DNA from: Oerskovia douganii
GTDB taxonomy: Bacteria; Actinomycetota; Actinomycetes; Actinomycetales; Cellulomonadaceae
Direction of reading: 5' to 3'
Assembly (NCBI RefSeq): GCF_015142735.1
Contig: NZ_JACSPN010000020.1
Location: 1 to 64,000, forward strand
DNA: 64,000 nt
Shown here: piece after piece, positions 34,531 to 43,439 of the stretch
Numbering within the stretch: position 1 is the stretch's first letter
Layout of the letters: each line of letters starts with the position of its first letter
Program-made: the position numbers and the translations under genes
The notes under the pieces: generated by a model
What the model was told of the DNA's origin: nothing
Seen by the model: only the letters and a program-made list of their open reading frames with translations
Database searches by the model: none

Positions 34531-35664
34531 GTGCCTGAGCCCACCCAGATCACCGTCCCCCCGCACCTCCTGCCCAGCGACGGCCGCTTCGGCTGCGGCC
34601 CCTCCAAGGTCCGCGAGGCCCAGGTCCGCGCACTGACCGAGGCGGGCACGTCCCTCCTGGGGACCTCCCACCGCCAGGCCCCGGTCAAGTCCCTGGTGCG
34701 CCGCATCCGCTCGGGGCTCGCCGACCTGTTCGACGCCCCCGAGGGCTACGAGGTCGTCCTGGGCAACGGCGGCGCGTCGGCGTTCTGGGACGTCGCGACG
34801 CTGTGCCTGGTGCGCGAGCGCGCCCAGCACGCTGCGTTCGGCGAGTTCGGCGCCAAGTTCGCGACCGCGACCACGCGGGCGCCCTTCCTCGAGCCGTCGC
34901 AGGTCGTCACCGCTCCCCCGGGGTCGGTCGCGGTGCCGCGGCTCGCGGACGGCGTCGACGTCTACGCGTGGCCCCACAACGAGACCTCGACGGGCGCCAT
35001 GGCCCCGGTCCGCCGGGTCCCGGGCTCGCGCGAGCAGGGGGCGCTGACGCTCGTCGACGCGACGTCGGGCGCGGGCGCCCTGCCGGTCGACCTCGCGGAG
35101 ACGGACGTCTACTACTTCGCGCCGCAGAAGGTCTTCGGGTCCGACGGCGGGCTGTGGGTCGCGATCCTGTCCCCCGACGCCGTCGCGCGCGTCGAGGAGA
35201 TCGAGTCCGGCGACCGCTGGGTCCCCGAGTTCCTCTCGCTCCAGGCGGCCCTGACGAACTCGCGTCAGGACCAGACCCTCAACACGCCCGCGGTCACGAC
35301 GCTCGTGACGTTCGCCGAGCAGGTCGACTGGCTCAACGAGCAGGGCGGCCTCGCCTGGTCGAGCGCCCGCTCGGCGACGTCCGCCGAGACCCTGTACTCC
35401 TGGGCCGGGGCGCGCGAGTGGGCCACGCCGTTCGTGACGCGCCCCGAGGACCGGTCCACCGTCGTCGGGACGATCGACCTGGACGAGTCGATCGACGCGA
35501 CCCAGGTCATCGCGGCCCTGCGCGCCAACGGAATCCTCGACGTCTTCCCCTACCGCAAGCTGGGGCGCAACCAGCTGCGCATCGGGATGTTCCCCGCGAT
35601 CGAGCCCACGGACGTCGAGCTGCTCACGCGCAGCATCGACTTCGTGGTCGACGCCCTGGCCTGA
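34531..35664 (+). CDS. serC: Phosphoserine transaminase
   Basis: 377 residues, the actinobacterial type. Converts 3-phosphohydroxypyruvate to phosphoserine in serine synthesis. RFGCGPSKVR, LGTSHRQAPVKSLV, LGNGGASAFWDVA, AWPHNETSTGA, LVDATSGAG and the PLP lysine in DVYYFAPQKVFGSDGGLW are diagnostic, as is NQLRIGMFPAIEP near the end. GTG at 34531 gives the conserved PEPTQITVPPHLLPSDGRFG beginning; the longer frame upstream is not conserved-looking. Confidence 0.96.
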   Translation: MPEPTQITVPPHLLPSDGRFGCGPSKVREAQVRALTEAGTSLLGTSHRQAPVKSLVRRIRSGLADLFDAPEGYEVVLGNGGASAFWDVATLCLVRERAQHAAFGEFGAKFATATTRAPFLEPSQVVTAPPGSVAVPRLADGVDVYAWPHNETSTGAMAPVRRVPGSREQGALTLVDATSGAGALPVDLAETDVYYFAPQKVFGSDGGLWVAILSPDAVARVEEIESGDRWVPEFLSLQAALTNSRQDQTLNTPAVTTLVTFAEQVDWLNEQGGLAWSSARSATSAETLYSWAGAREWATPFVTRPEDRSTVVGTIDLDESIDATQVIAALRANGILDVFPYRKLGRNQLRIGMFPAIEPTDVELLTRSIDFVVDALA

Positions 35665-35678
35665 GTCACCGCGACGCA

Positions 35679-35717
35679 GACGTGGCCCGCCCCGGGAGGA
35701 CCGGGACGGGCCACGTC
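35679..35717. terminator. Terminator between serC and the MFS gene
   Basis: GACGTGGCCCG (35679-35689) pairs perfectly with CGGGCCACGTC (35707-35717), with a further CCCGG/CCGGG inside, between convergent stops. Confidence 0.85.
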
Positions 35718-35789
35718 CGTTTCACGCACCTGCTCGCCGCGACCGCCCGGACCGCCGAGCGGTGCCGCCGGGCTCACGGCCGAGCGGGG

Positions 35790-37133
35790 TCACGCCGCCT
35801 CGGCGACCTCCTGCGCGTCCTCGACGCCGAGCCGCTCACGCGTGTCGCTGCGGCTGGCGCGCCGCGCGGCGCCGCCCGCGGGGTAGGTGACCAGGAGGTG
35901 CGGGCGCTGGGTCACGCGGTAGGAGACCGTGAACTTCCAGTTCCGCATGGCCCAGATCGCGGCGCCCACGGAGACCAGCAGGGCCGTGATGGACCCGATC
36001 CCGATCGCCCAGCGCGGACCGTACGCCTCGGCGATCCAGCCGACGATGGGCGCACCCACGGGCGTCGCGCCCAGGAACACGATCATGTAGAGCGACATGA
36101 CGCGCCCGCGCATGACGGGGTCGGTCGTCATCTGGATGGTCGTGTTGGCCGCGGTCATCATGGTCAGCGACATGAAACCGACCGGGATGCACGCGAGCGC
36201 GAACGTCGTGTAGCTGGGCATGAGCGCCATGACGCCGGTCGCGACCGCGAACCCGAACGCCGACCCGATCACGAGCCGCACGCGCGGCCGCTCGCGGCGC
36301 GCCGCCATGAGCGCACCGGTCAGGGAGCCGATCGCGAGGATCGACCCGAGCATGCCGTACTCGCCCGCGCCCATCCCGAACTCGACGCGCGCCATCATGG
36401 CGGACGTGAGCTGGAAGTTGAGCCCGAACGTCGACACGACGCTCAGCACGACCATGATGACGATGATGTCGGAGCGGCCGCGCACGTAGCGGATGCCCTC
36501 GCGGATCTGCCCCTTCTCGCGCGAGGCGCTCGGCAGCCGGTGCATCTCCCGGGTCCGCATGCGGGACAGCGCGAAGATCGTCGCCCCGAAGCTGATGCCG
36601 TTGATGATGAAGACCCAGCCGGTGCCCACGGCGGCGATGAGCAGGCCCGCGACGCCGGGGCCGATGAGCCTCGCGGCGTTGAACGACGCGCTGTTGAGGC
36701 CCACGGCGTTGGAGAGCTTGTCGCTGGGCACCATCTCGGCGACGAACGTCTGGCGCACGGGTCCGTCGAGCGCGGACACGCAGCCGAGCGCGAGCGCGAA
36801 CCCGTACACGTGCCACAGCTCGACGTGCCCCGAGAGCACCAGGGCGCCGAGCCCGAGCGCGAGCAGCCCCGAGGCCCCCTGGGTCGCCATGAGCATCTTG
36901 CGGCGCGGGAGGCGGTCCGCGAGGACGCCCGCCCACGCGGACAGCGCGAGGACCGGCGCGAACTGCAGGGCCGTGATGACGCCGACGGCGACGCCGGAGT
37001 TCGCGGTCAGGACGGTCAGGACGAGCCAGTCCTGCGCGATGCGCTGCATCCAGGTCCCGACGTTCGCGACGAGCGCGGAGCCGAACCACAGGCGGTAGTT
37101 GTAGTACTTGAGCGAGGAGAACGTCGCGCTCAT
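35790..37133 (-). CDS. MFS transporter (EntS-like/MFS_3)
   Basis: 447 residues, about 12 membrane helices. VANVGTWMQRIAQDWLVLTVL, the loop ADRLPRRKMLM, DGPVRQTFVAEMVP and PVMRGRVMSLYMIVFLGATPVGAPIVGWIAE are typical of EntS/MFS_3 exporters for siderophores or drugs. The C-terminal ~45 residues form a charged tail. ATG overlaps the stop of the MarR regulator (ATGA), so the regulator most likely controls this pump. Confidence 0.93.
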   Translation of the reverse strand: MSATFSSLKYYNYRLWFGSALVANVGTWMQRIAQDWLVLTVLTANSGVAVGVITALQFAPVLALSAWAGVLADRLPRRKMLMATQGASGLLALGLGALVLSGHVELWHVYGFALALGCVSALDGPVRQTFVAEMVPSDKLSNAVGLNSASFNAARLIGPGVAGLLIAAVGTGWVFIINGISFGATIFALSRMRTREMHRLPSASREKGQIREGIRYVRGRSDIIVIMVVLSVVSTFGLNFQLTSAMMARVEFGMGAGEYGMLGSILAIGSLTGALMAARRERPRVRLVIGSAFGFAVATGVMALMPSYTTFALACIPVGFMSLTMMTAANTTIQMTTDPVMRGRVMSLYMIVFLGATPVGAPIVGWIAEAYGPRWAIGIGSITALLVSVGAAIWAMRNWKFTVSYRVTQRPHLLVTYPAGGAARRASRSDTRERLGVEDAQEVAEAA

Positions 37134-37597
37134 CGGGCGGCGATCCGGGTCAACAGGTCACTGGCGCGGGCCAAGGTCTCTCTTTCCTCCGGGGTCAGGG
37201 CGGTCAGCTGCTGGGTGAGCCACGCGTCGCGGCGGCGTCGGGTCTCCTTGACCTCGAGCACGCCGGCGTCGGTCAGCGCGACGACGACCTGGCGCCCGTC
37301 CGTGGGGTGCTCGACCTTGTGGACCAGGCCGAGCTCGACGAGCGCGTTCACGGTGCGCGTCATGGAGGGCGGCCGGATGCGCTCATGCGTGGCGAGCGCG
37401 CCGGGGGTCATGCCGCCGTGCTTGTGGAGCACGGTCAGGACCCCGAACTGTCCCTCGGGAAGGTCAGCTCCTCCGCGCCGCGAGCGCAGCGCGCGCGAGA
37501 CGCGGGTCAGGGCGACGCGCAGGTCACCACCGAGGGTCGCGGGCCGACACTGCGCCTTCGTGGGGGACGAGGACGTGATCGGTTCCGCAGCAGGCAT
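37130..37597 (-). CDS. MarR-family transcriptional regulator
   Basis: 155 residues with the MarR winged helix (LTRVSRALRSRRGGADLPEGQFGVLTVLHKHGGMTPGALATHERIRPPSMTRTVNALVELGLVHKVEHPTDGRQVVVALTDAG); the DGRQ wing is clear. Terminal helices form the dimer. Encoded first in a two-gene operon with the MFS exporter. An AT-rich palindrome 18-30 nt before the ATG is the probable self-operator. Confidence 0.95.
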   Translation of the reverse strand: MPAAEPITSSSPTKAQCRPATLGGDLRVALTRVSRALRSRRGGADLPEGQFGVLTVLHKHGGMTPGALATHERIRPPSMTRTVNALVELGLVHKVEHPTDGRQVVVALTDAGVLEVKETRRRRDAWLTQQLTALTPEERETLARASDLLTRIAAR

Positions 37598-37614
37598 CTC
37601 TTTACCTTAACTCA

Positions 37615-37627
37615 TTACCTTAGGTAA
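37615..37627. promoter_or_regulatory. MarR operator candidate
   Basis: TTACCTTAGGTAA, a perfect palindrome about one central base, with a second half-site TTACCTTAA at 37602-37610. It sits just upstream of the MarR gene. It is clearly AT-rich against its surroundings. Confidence 0.6.
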
Positions 37628-37692
37628 GGAAAGGGTTCGGGTGGGACGAGAACGCTCCCGACGGGGCACCCGACTCGCCCCGAACGTCCGCT

Positions 37693-38172
37693 ATGGTGTG
37701 CGCCGTGCATCAGGAACTCACCCTCGCCGAGACGCTCCACCTCCTCGGGCTCATGGGCCGCAATCTGCCGTCCTTCATCACCTCCGTCTCGGGGCGCGAC
37801 GACGCGCTCGACCTCGTCGCGGAACCGCGCCAGGTCAAGCGCCTGCCCGCCCCCCTCAAGCTCGCGACCCGCCTCGCGCCCACGGTCCGCGCCACGCTGC
37901 GCGTGGTCGAGGTGACCGACGGCGTCGCGACGTTCTCCGTGGACGCGCACGCGGGCGGCTTGCCCGCGCACAAGCTCCTCGGCCTCGCCGCGAGCCGGAT
38001 CGAGACGGTCGTCACCGCCAAGGGGCTGCCGGCCGGCTCGGTGCGCGTCCTGCCCGACGCGAGGATCGCGCTCGACGTCCAGCGTCTCCTCCAGGCCCGC
38101 CTCCCCGGCGCCAGCGTCGCGGACGTGTCGTTCCGGGACGGGCTCGTCGTGCTCGACGGAACCGCTGCCTGA
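37693..38172 (+). CDS. Hypothetical protein (159 aa)
   Basis: I do not recognise the family. The product is soluble, with no signal or membrane segment, and alternates helices with hydrophobic beta strands (ATLRVVEVTDGVATFSVDAHAGG, VRVLPDARIALDVQRLLQARLPGASVADVSFRDGLVVL), suggesting a compact alpha/beta domain. The start could also be the GTG at 37705 (MHQELTLAETLH). Codon usage is normal for the genome and a strong terminator follows, so it is a real gene. It stands alone, divergent from the MarR-MFS pair. Confidence 0.75.
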   Translation: MVCAVHQELTLAETLHLLGLMGRNLPSFITSVSGRDDALDLVAEPRQVKRLPAPLKLATRLAPTVRATLRVVEVTDGVATFSVDAHAGGLPAHKLLGLAASRIETVVTAKGLPAGSVRVLPDARIALDVQRLLQARLPGASVADVSFRDGLVVLDGTAA

Positions 38173-38197
38173 CCGACCTCCCTGGGCCCCTCGACCC

Positions 38198-38240
38198 GTC
38201 CCGCCGCTGAGCGACGCCCCGCGACGCTCAGCGGCGGGAC
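38198..38240. terminator. 16-bp perfect hairpin
   Basis: Arms 38198-38213 and 38225-38240 are fully complementary with an 11-nt loop, between the convergent hypothetical gene and the DUF6270 gene. A smaller hairpin (CCACTG-TT-CAGTGG, 38245-38258) follows. Confidence 0.88.
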
Positions 38241-38296
38241 CAAGCCACTGTTCAGTGGCGGGGCAGGCCGCTCTCAGCGCCCGGCGACGCCGTCGC

Positions 38297-39052
38297 TCAG
38301 CGGCGGGGCGACGCCGTCGCGCGGTCCAGCAGGTCGAGGAAGGTCCGGTAGTACTCCTCGACGTAGTGGACGGGCGAACGACCCCACCGGTGGTCGGGGT
38401 CACCGACCACGAGGTGCGCCGGCACCCGGACGAACTGGTTGGGCGCGAGATCCTGCCGCAGCCGCCCGTACATGTACTCCAGCAGATGGTTCGCGTCGGC
38501 CGACGCCTGGTAGTCGAACGGTGCCCCGTCGGCACAACGTTCGGCCCAGCGGGCCTGATGCACGACGATGCGGTCCGCCAGACCGGCCGCCCGTGCCTCG
38601 GCCATGAAACGACGACGACCGGCCTCCCAGGCCATGAGGAAGTGGATCGATCCGGGAAGGACCCGGTGGAGGTCGGGCGAGATGCCGTCCGCACGCAGGA
38701 GCTCCGCCGACGGGGTCCCGACGCCTGAGCGGTCGTCCACCAGGAGCCCGTAGCGCTCGTCGACGAGGTCGACGACGATCACGTCCGCCCGCACGTCGGC
38801 GAGGTCGCGCCAGAAGTGCTTGCCCAGGTCGCGATCGACCATCCGTCGCTGGAAGGGGGACGGGATGGTCGAGGTGTCGACCCCCTGAAGGCCGTGGTCG
38901 GCGAACGCGCTCGCGAGCGAGCTGCGCGCAAAGTAGTCCACGAGCTGGAAACCCGACTCCCCCGGGAGCGCGAACGCGTCGCGCGTGACGCAGCTCCCGT
39001 GGATCAGGACGGACCGCGCAGCGTTACCTGTCGAGTCGCTCAAGGCCGTCAC
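38297..39052 (-). CDS. DUF6270-type SGNH-like protein
   Basis: 251 residues. Starts with SVLIHGSCVTRDAF, matching the GSC(V)xRD motif of DUF6270, followed by LVDYFARSSLASAF, SPFQRRMVDRDL, ADVIVVDLVDERYG and, near the end, HRWGRSPVHYVEEYY. The pattern (N-terminal Ser in a GSC turn, C-terminal D/N-H) recalls SGNH hydrolases/O-acyltransferases that modify polysaccharides. GTG overlaps the LCP stop as GTGA. A longer relative lies at 46695-48434 in the same locus. Confidence 0.82.
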   Translation of the reverse strand: MTALSDSTGNAARSVLIHGSCVTRDAFALPGESGFQLVDYFARSSLASAFADHGLQGVDTSTIPSPFQRRMVDRDLGKHFWRDLADVRADVIVVDLVDERYGLLVDDRSGVGTPSAELLRADGISPDLHRVLPGSIHFLMAWEAGRRRFMAEARAAGLADRIVVHQARWAERCADGAPFDYQASADANHLLEYMYGRLRQDLAPNQFVRVPAHLVVGDPDHRWGRSPVHYVEEYYRTFLDLLDRATASPRR

Positions 39053-40152
39053 TTCACGGTCGCTGGGAGCACCGTGAGCACTCCCTTGTTCTCCTCGACG
39101 AACTGCGCGGCGGTGTCGCTCGCGAACGACGCCATGAGGGGGTCGAGCAGCTCACGGTTGAGCACCACGATCGACTGGCCGTCCGCCGAGCGTCCCGTGC
39201 CGTTGTGCGGAGCCGTGAGGAACGCGACGTCGTTGGTCGACAGCCCGCGCGCACTCATGTACAGGTTCTGGATGCGGTCCATCGTGAACTGCTCGTCGAC
39301 CGCCACGGACTGGCTGAAGGCGGTGAAGAACGACGTCATGAGGGGCACGTCGTTCCGGTTGTTGTTGACCTTGGCGAGGATCGAGCGCATCCAGTTCTGC
39401 TGGCGCTGCGCACGGCCGAAGTCCCCGTTGGGCAGGCCGTGCCGCTGACGCGTGTAGGCGAGGGCCTGCTCGCCGGTCATGATGTGCACGCCGGCCTCGA
39501 ACTGGACCTTCTTGCCGTCGCTGATGTCCTCGGGGATGCGGATCTGCACGCCGCCCAGGGCGTCGGTCAGCGACGTGAAGGACGTGAAGTCGGTGAGCGC
39601 GAAGTGGTCGATCCGCACGCCCGTGAGCTGCTCGACGGTCTCGATCATGAGCGCCGGGCCGCCGTAGGAGAAGGCCGCGTTGATCTTGGCCTCTCCGTGA
39701 CCCGGGATCGGCACCCAGCTGTCACGGGGGAACGAGACCACCTGAGCGGACTTCCGGTCGGCCGGCAGGTGGACGAGCATGATCGCGTCGGTGCGCTGCG
39801 CCCCCGCCTTCCACTGCGACGGGTCCCCCGCCGAGATGCGGCTGTCCGACCCGAGCACCAGGATGTTGACGGCCTCGTTGGGCAGAGCAGGGTCGCTCGG
39901 GGCAGCCTCCGGCCGGTTCTGGATACCCTCGAACGGGTCGGCGAGCTTCTCGATGTTGCTGTCGAGGTTGTTCCGGAACGCGACGACGGCCGCGACGCCT
40001 CCCAGGCAGAGCACCGCAACGAGCGCGCCCAGGACGATCAAGGCGGTCCTGGTGCCGTGCCTGCGCTTGCGGACATGACGACGCCCAGCCCCGACGTCGC
40101 CGGAACCTGGGGTCGACTCGGTCCCGACCGGGAGCAGCTCGTTGTCTGACAC
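39049..40152 (-). CDS. LytR-CpsA-Psr (LCP) family glycopolymer transferase
   Basis: 367 residues from the GTG at 40152: a basic cytoplasmic start, one membrane helix (about 36-60), then the extracellular LCP domain with NILVLGSDSR, RTDAIMLVHLPADRKSAQVVSFPRDSWVPIPGHGEAKINAAFSYGG and QALAYTRQRHGLPNGDFGRAQRQQ, including the conserved Arg and Asp residues for polyprenyl-pyrophosphate binding. It attaches secondary wall polymers to peptidoglycan. The GTG is preceded at 7 nt by TAGGAT, so a leaderless start is favoured over the in-frame GTG at 40176. Located beside polysaccharide synthesis and export genes, the expected context. Confidence 0.93.
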   Translation of the reverse strand: MSDNELLPVGTESTPGSGDVGAGRRHVRKRRHGTRTALIVLGALVAVLCLGGVAAVVAFRNNLDSNIEKLADPFEGIQNRPEAAPSDPALPNEAVNILVLGSDSRISAGDPSQWKAGAQRTDAIMLVHLPADRKSAQVVSFPRDSWVPIPGHGEAKINAAFSYGGPALMIETVEQLTGVRIDHFALTDFTSFTSLTDALGGVQIRIPEDISDGKKVQFEAGVHIMTGEQALAYTRQRHGLPNGDFGRAQRQQNWMRSILAKVNNNRNDVPLMTSFFTAFSQSVAVDEQFTMDRIQNLYMSARGLSTNDVAFLTAPHNGTGRSADGQSIVVLNRELLDPLMASFASDTAAQFVEENKGVLTVLPATVK

Positions 40153-40159
40153 GGGAGAG

Positions 40160-40165
40160 ATCCTA
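40160..40165 (-). promoter_or_regulatory. -10 element (TAGGAT) of the LCP gene
   Basis: TAGGAT on the - strand ends 7 nt before the GTG at 40152, placing the transcript start at or next to the start codon. Confidence 0.5.
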
Positions 40166-40389
40166 GGGGACCTCACGCCGCCCCGGCCCCGAATCTGGCG
40201 CCCTCGCGCGGATGTTCACCCCACCTACCCAACTCTTGGCGTGCCAACGACCCTCTCGCGCGGCGATAGACTGTGGAGGTTTCGCGTCGAACACGTGGGA
40301 CACACGTGCAATATTTCGGGCCGAACCGGCCCACACCACGAGCGGTGTCGATGTCGACCTGCCGGGATCACTGAGAGAAACCAGGGGAC

Positions 40390-41694
40390 ATGGCCGGTCG
40401 CGCACCGAGGGGGGCGCTCCACGCGCGGCAGAAGCCGTCGTCGGGGCATCGCGTCCTCCTCGTGACCCATCACTACGCACCCGAGACGGGGGCCCCGCAG
40501 CGCCGGTGGGGGGCGCTCGTCGCCCGGTTCATCCCGGCTGGCGTCGATGTGAGCGTCCTCACGCCACCCCCGCACTACCCCTCGGGAACCCTCGCCCCCG
40601 GCTCTGAGGCGCACCTGCCCGGGACGGTCTCGCGTGGCGCGCACGGTGAGCGCATCATCCGCGTGCGCTACCGGGAGCACACGACGTCGCTCGTCTCCCG
40701 CACCCTGGACCATCTCGTGGCGGCCCTGAGCTCGATCCACCTGGGGTGGCGGCGTCTACGCCGACGGACCGTCCGCCCCACGGTCGTGATCGGGACCGTG
40801 CCCGGGATCCCGAGCATGTTCGCGGCCTGGGCGCTCGCGCGGATCTTCCGCGCGGCCCTGGTCGTCGAGATGAGAGACGCCTGGCCGGACCTCATCCGTC
40901 CCAGCGGGATCATGACCGGCTCGCTCGCCCAGCGTCGCCCTGGGCGGGCGTTCGCGACGACGCTCGCGCACCGGGTCATCACGCGGCTGCAGTCCCGCGC
41001 CGACCTGGTGGTGACCACCACGGAGACGTTCGCCGACGTCGTCCGCTCCCGAGGCGCCCGCAACGTGGCCGTCGTGCGCAACGGCACGGCGTTCCCCGTG
41101 GTCAGCCGCCCCGCCGTGGCTGCGGGCACGGACCTCGCGCCCCGTCCGTTCCGCGTCGTCTACGCCGGGACGCTCGGCAGGTCCCAGGGCCTCGAGGTCG
41201 TGGTGCGCGCCGCTGCCCTGGTCGAGTCCCGCGGACTGCCGATCGAGGTCAGGATCGTCGGCGCCGGCAACGACGCGACGCAGCTCGCCGGGCTCGCCAG
41301 GTCGTTGGGTGCCCCGGTGACGATCGGCCCGCCCATCCCGCACGCCGAGATCGACGCCCTCTACAACTGGGCCGACACCCTGGTGGTCTCGCTGCGCGAC
41401 TGGGAGCCCTTCCAGTGGACCGTGCCGTCCAAGCTGTACGAGGTCATGGCATCGGGTCACCACGTCACGGCGTGCGTCGCGGGAGAGTCTGCCGAGCTGG
41501 TCCTGTCGCTCGAGGCGGGCGACGTGGTGCCGCCCGGTGACGTCGAGGCCCTCGCGAACCTCTGGGCGGGCTACGCCACGTCCGGGATCGCGCCCGTCGC
41601 GAGTCACGCGGCCAGCGCCTGGGTCGCGGCCCACGCGAACGACGACGTCCTCGCCGAGACCTACCTCGCGCTGCTCGACGGCCTCACCCGATGA
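40390..41694 (+). CDS. GT4-type glycosyltransferase (WcaI/WbuB-like)
   Basis: 434 residues of GT-B fold. N-terminal HRVLLVTHHYAPETGAPQRRWGALVARF, acceptor-domain motifs VVIGTVPGIPSMFAAWALARIFRAALVVEMRDAWPDLI, and donor-domain FRVVYAGTLGRSQGLEVVVRAA...PIPHAEIDALYNWADTLVVSL...PSKLYEVMASGHHV, where the usual E-x7-E appears as the KLYEVMASG stretch. Likely adds a sugar to the undecaprenyl-linked repeat. First gene of the rightward operon; ATGA overlap with the next gene. Confidence 0.9.
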   Translation: MAGRAPRGALHARQKPSSGHRVLLVTHHYAPETGAPQRRWGALVARFIPAGVDVSVLTPPPHYPSGTLAPGSEAHLPGTVSRGAHGERIIRVRYREHTTSLVSRTLDHLVAALSSIHLGWRRLRRRTVRPTVVIGTVPGIPSMFAAWALARIFRAALVVEMRDAWPDLIRPSGIMTGSLAQRRPGRAFATTLAHRVITRLQSRADLVVTTTETFADVVRSRGARNVAVVRNGTAFPVVSRPAVAAGTDLAPRPFRVVYAGTLGRSQGLEVVVRAAALVESRGLPIEVRIVGAGNDATQLAGLARSLGAPVTIGPPIPHAEIDALYNWADTLVVSLRDWEPFQWTVPSKLYEVMASGHHVTACVAGESAELVLSLEAGDVVPPGDVEALANLWAGYATSGIAPVASHAASAWVAAHANDDVLAETYLALLDGLTR

Positions 41695-43439
41695 GCGGTC
41701 TGTCCTCCGCGCGCGAGCTCGCGCGCAACGTCCGCTTCGCCGCGTCCTTCGCGACGCATGCGCTCCTCGACGACCCGGTGTGGCTCGCGATCCAGGCCGT
41801 ACGGCGCGCGCCGTCCCGGGTCAGAGCTGTCGTGGTCCGCGCACTGGGGCTCGCACCGTCCCCCTCGGCCCCTCGCGCTCTCTCGCGCTACCTCGCAGGT
41901 GACTCGTCCGGGGCTGCCGACGAGTCGTCACGACTGCTCCAGAAGTCGGGCGGGCGCTCGCGCATCGGCGCCGAGGTCGCCGTCGCCGTCGGACGCCCCG
42001 ACCTCCTCGACGGCGTGCCCTCCCCCGGCCCTGCGGGCCTGCGGGCGCTGTGGCAGCGAGGGGACGTCACGGCCCTGCGTGCTGCGCACGCGTCGGGTCG
42101 CGCCGAGCAGCGGGTCCTGTCCAGCCTGCTGGGTCAGGTCGATGCGCTCGCTCCGCGCGCGGAGGTCCGGTCGCGGGTGGTCGTCCCGTCCTCCCCCGGC
42201 CCGACGGCGCCGCTCGCCGTGCTGCACCACCTCACCAACTCGTTGCCTCACACCCAGAGCGGGTACACCCTGCGTTCCCACGCGGTCCTCACCGCGCAGC
42301 GCGACGCGGGGATGCGGGTCGAGGCGACCACGCGTGCGGGCTACCCCGTGACCATCGGGTCGTTGGGCGCGCGCGCGGTCGACGTGGTCGACGGGATCTC
42401 CTACCGACGGCTCATCCCGTCGGGGCTGCCGAACGATCCGGCGCGCCGGTCCTCGGAGGCCACGGACCTTCTCGTCCGGGCCCCGGAGGCGTTCGAGCCC
42501 GACGTCCTGCACACCACGACGCCCGGGACCAACGGAGAGGTCACCCGTGCCGCCGCGGAGCGGTTGGGGATCCCGTGGGTCTACGAGGTGCGCGGGCTGC
42601 CCGAGGAGACATGGGTCGCCTCGCACGGCACGCCCGAGGCCCGCGAGGTCGCGGAGCGGTCCGAGCGGCGCGCTCTTCTGCGCGCCAAGGAGACCGAGCT
42701 CGCGGTCGCCGCCGACGCCGTCGTGACCCTGAGCGCGACCATGCGCGACGAGCTGGTCTCCCGAGGGGTTCCGTCCGAGCGGATCTCGGTCGTGCCGAAC
42801 GCTGTGCGCTCCTCGCTCCTGACGGAGCACCCTGCGCCTGCCGCTGCCCGCGCGTCGCTGGGGCTGCCCGAGGTGTCGTTCGTCGTGGGCACGGTGAGCA
42901 GCCTCGTCGGATACGAGGGGCACGACACGATCCTGCGCACCGTCGCGCTGCTGCGTCAGCGTGGTCTGGACGTGACAGCGCTCGTCGTGGGCGACGGCGT
43001 GGCCCGGCCAGGCCTGCTGCGCCTGGCCGACGAGCTGGGCCTGGGGCCGCACGCGATCCTCCCCGGGCGGGTGCCCCACGAGCAGGCTGCGCTGTACATG
43101 GCTGCGCTCGACGCCTTCCTCGTGCCGCGCCGCGACGACCGCGTGACCCGCCTGGTCACGCCCCTCAAGCCGGTCGAGGCCATGGCGATCGGGCGTCCCG
43201 TGATCGCGAGCGACCTGCCGGCCCTGGCCGAGGTGCTCGACGCGCCGCGCGGGGGGCTGCTCGTCGCCCCCGACGACCTGCCCGGGTGGGCGGATGCGAT
43301 CGAGTCGCTGCAGCACGACCCGGCCCTCGCCGGCGAGCTCGTTGCCCGAGGTCGAGTACTCGCGGGCGAGCGCACGTGGGCGAAAAACGCGGATGCGTAC
43401 CGGGGTATCTACCGACGTTGCCTAGGATTCACCGCATGA
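41691..43439 (+). CDS. Glycosyltransferase with N-terminal extension
   Basis: 582 residues. The first ~165 residues are an Arg/Ala-rich region with no recognised domain. A GT-B glycosyltransferase follows (LAVLHHLTNSLPHTQSGYTLRSHAVLTAQRDAG; IPWVYEVRGLPEETW; ISVVPNAVRSSLL; FVVGTVSSLVGYEGHDTILRTVALL; VPRRDDRVTRLVTPLKPVEAMAIGRPVIASDLPALAEVL). The last stretch is the nucleotide-sugar-binding end of GT4 enzymes. The end of the gene contains a TAGGAT promoter element used by the exporter permease gene, whose ATG overlaps its stop. Confidence 0.9.
   Translation: MSGLSSARELARNVRFAASFATHALLDDPVWLAIQAVRRAPSRVRAVVVRALGLAPSPSAPRALSRYLAGDSSGAADESSRLLQKSGGRSRIGAEVAVAVGRPDLLDGVPSPGPAGLRALWQRGDVTALRAAHASGRAEQRVLSSLLGQVDALAPRAEVRSRVVVPSSPGPTAPLAVLHHLTNSLPHTQSGYTLRSHAVLTAQRDAGMRVEATTRAGYPVTIGSLGARAVDVVDGISYRRLIPSGLPNDPARRSSEATDLLVRAPEAFEPDVLHTTTPGTNGEVTRAAAERLGIPWVYEVRGLPEETWVASHGTPEAREVAERSERRALLRAKETELAVAADAVVTLSATMRDELVSRGVPSERISVVPNAVRSSLLTEHPAPAAARASLGLPEVSFVVGTVSSLVGYEGHDTILRTVALLRQRGLDVTALVVGDGVARPGLLRLADELGLGPHAILPGRVPHEQAALYMAALDAFLVPRRDDRVTRLVTPLKPVEAMAIGRPVIASDLPALAEVLDAPRGGLLVAPDDLPGWADAIESLQHDPALAGELVARGRVLAGERTWAKNADAYRGIYRRCLGFTA
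43423..43428 (+). promoter_or_regulatory. Internal -10 element (TAGGAT) before the exporter permease
   Basis: TAGGAT inside the preceding gene ends 7 nt before the ATG of the permease gene, the same spacing as at the LCP gene. A secondary, leaderless transcript for the exporter is plausible. Confidence 0.4.
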
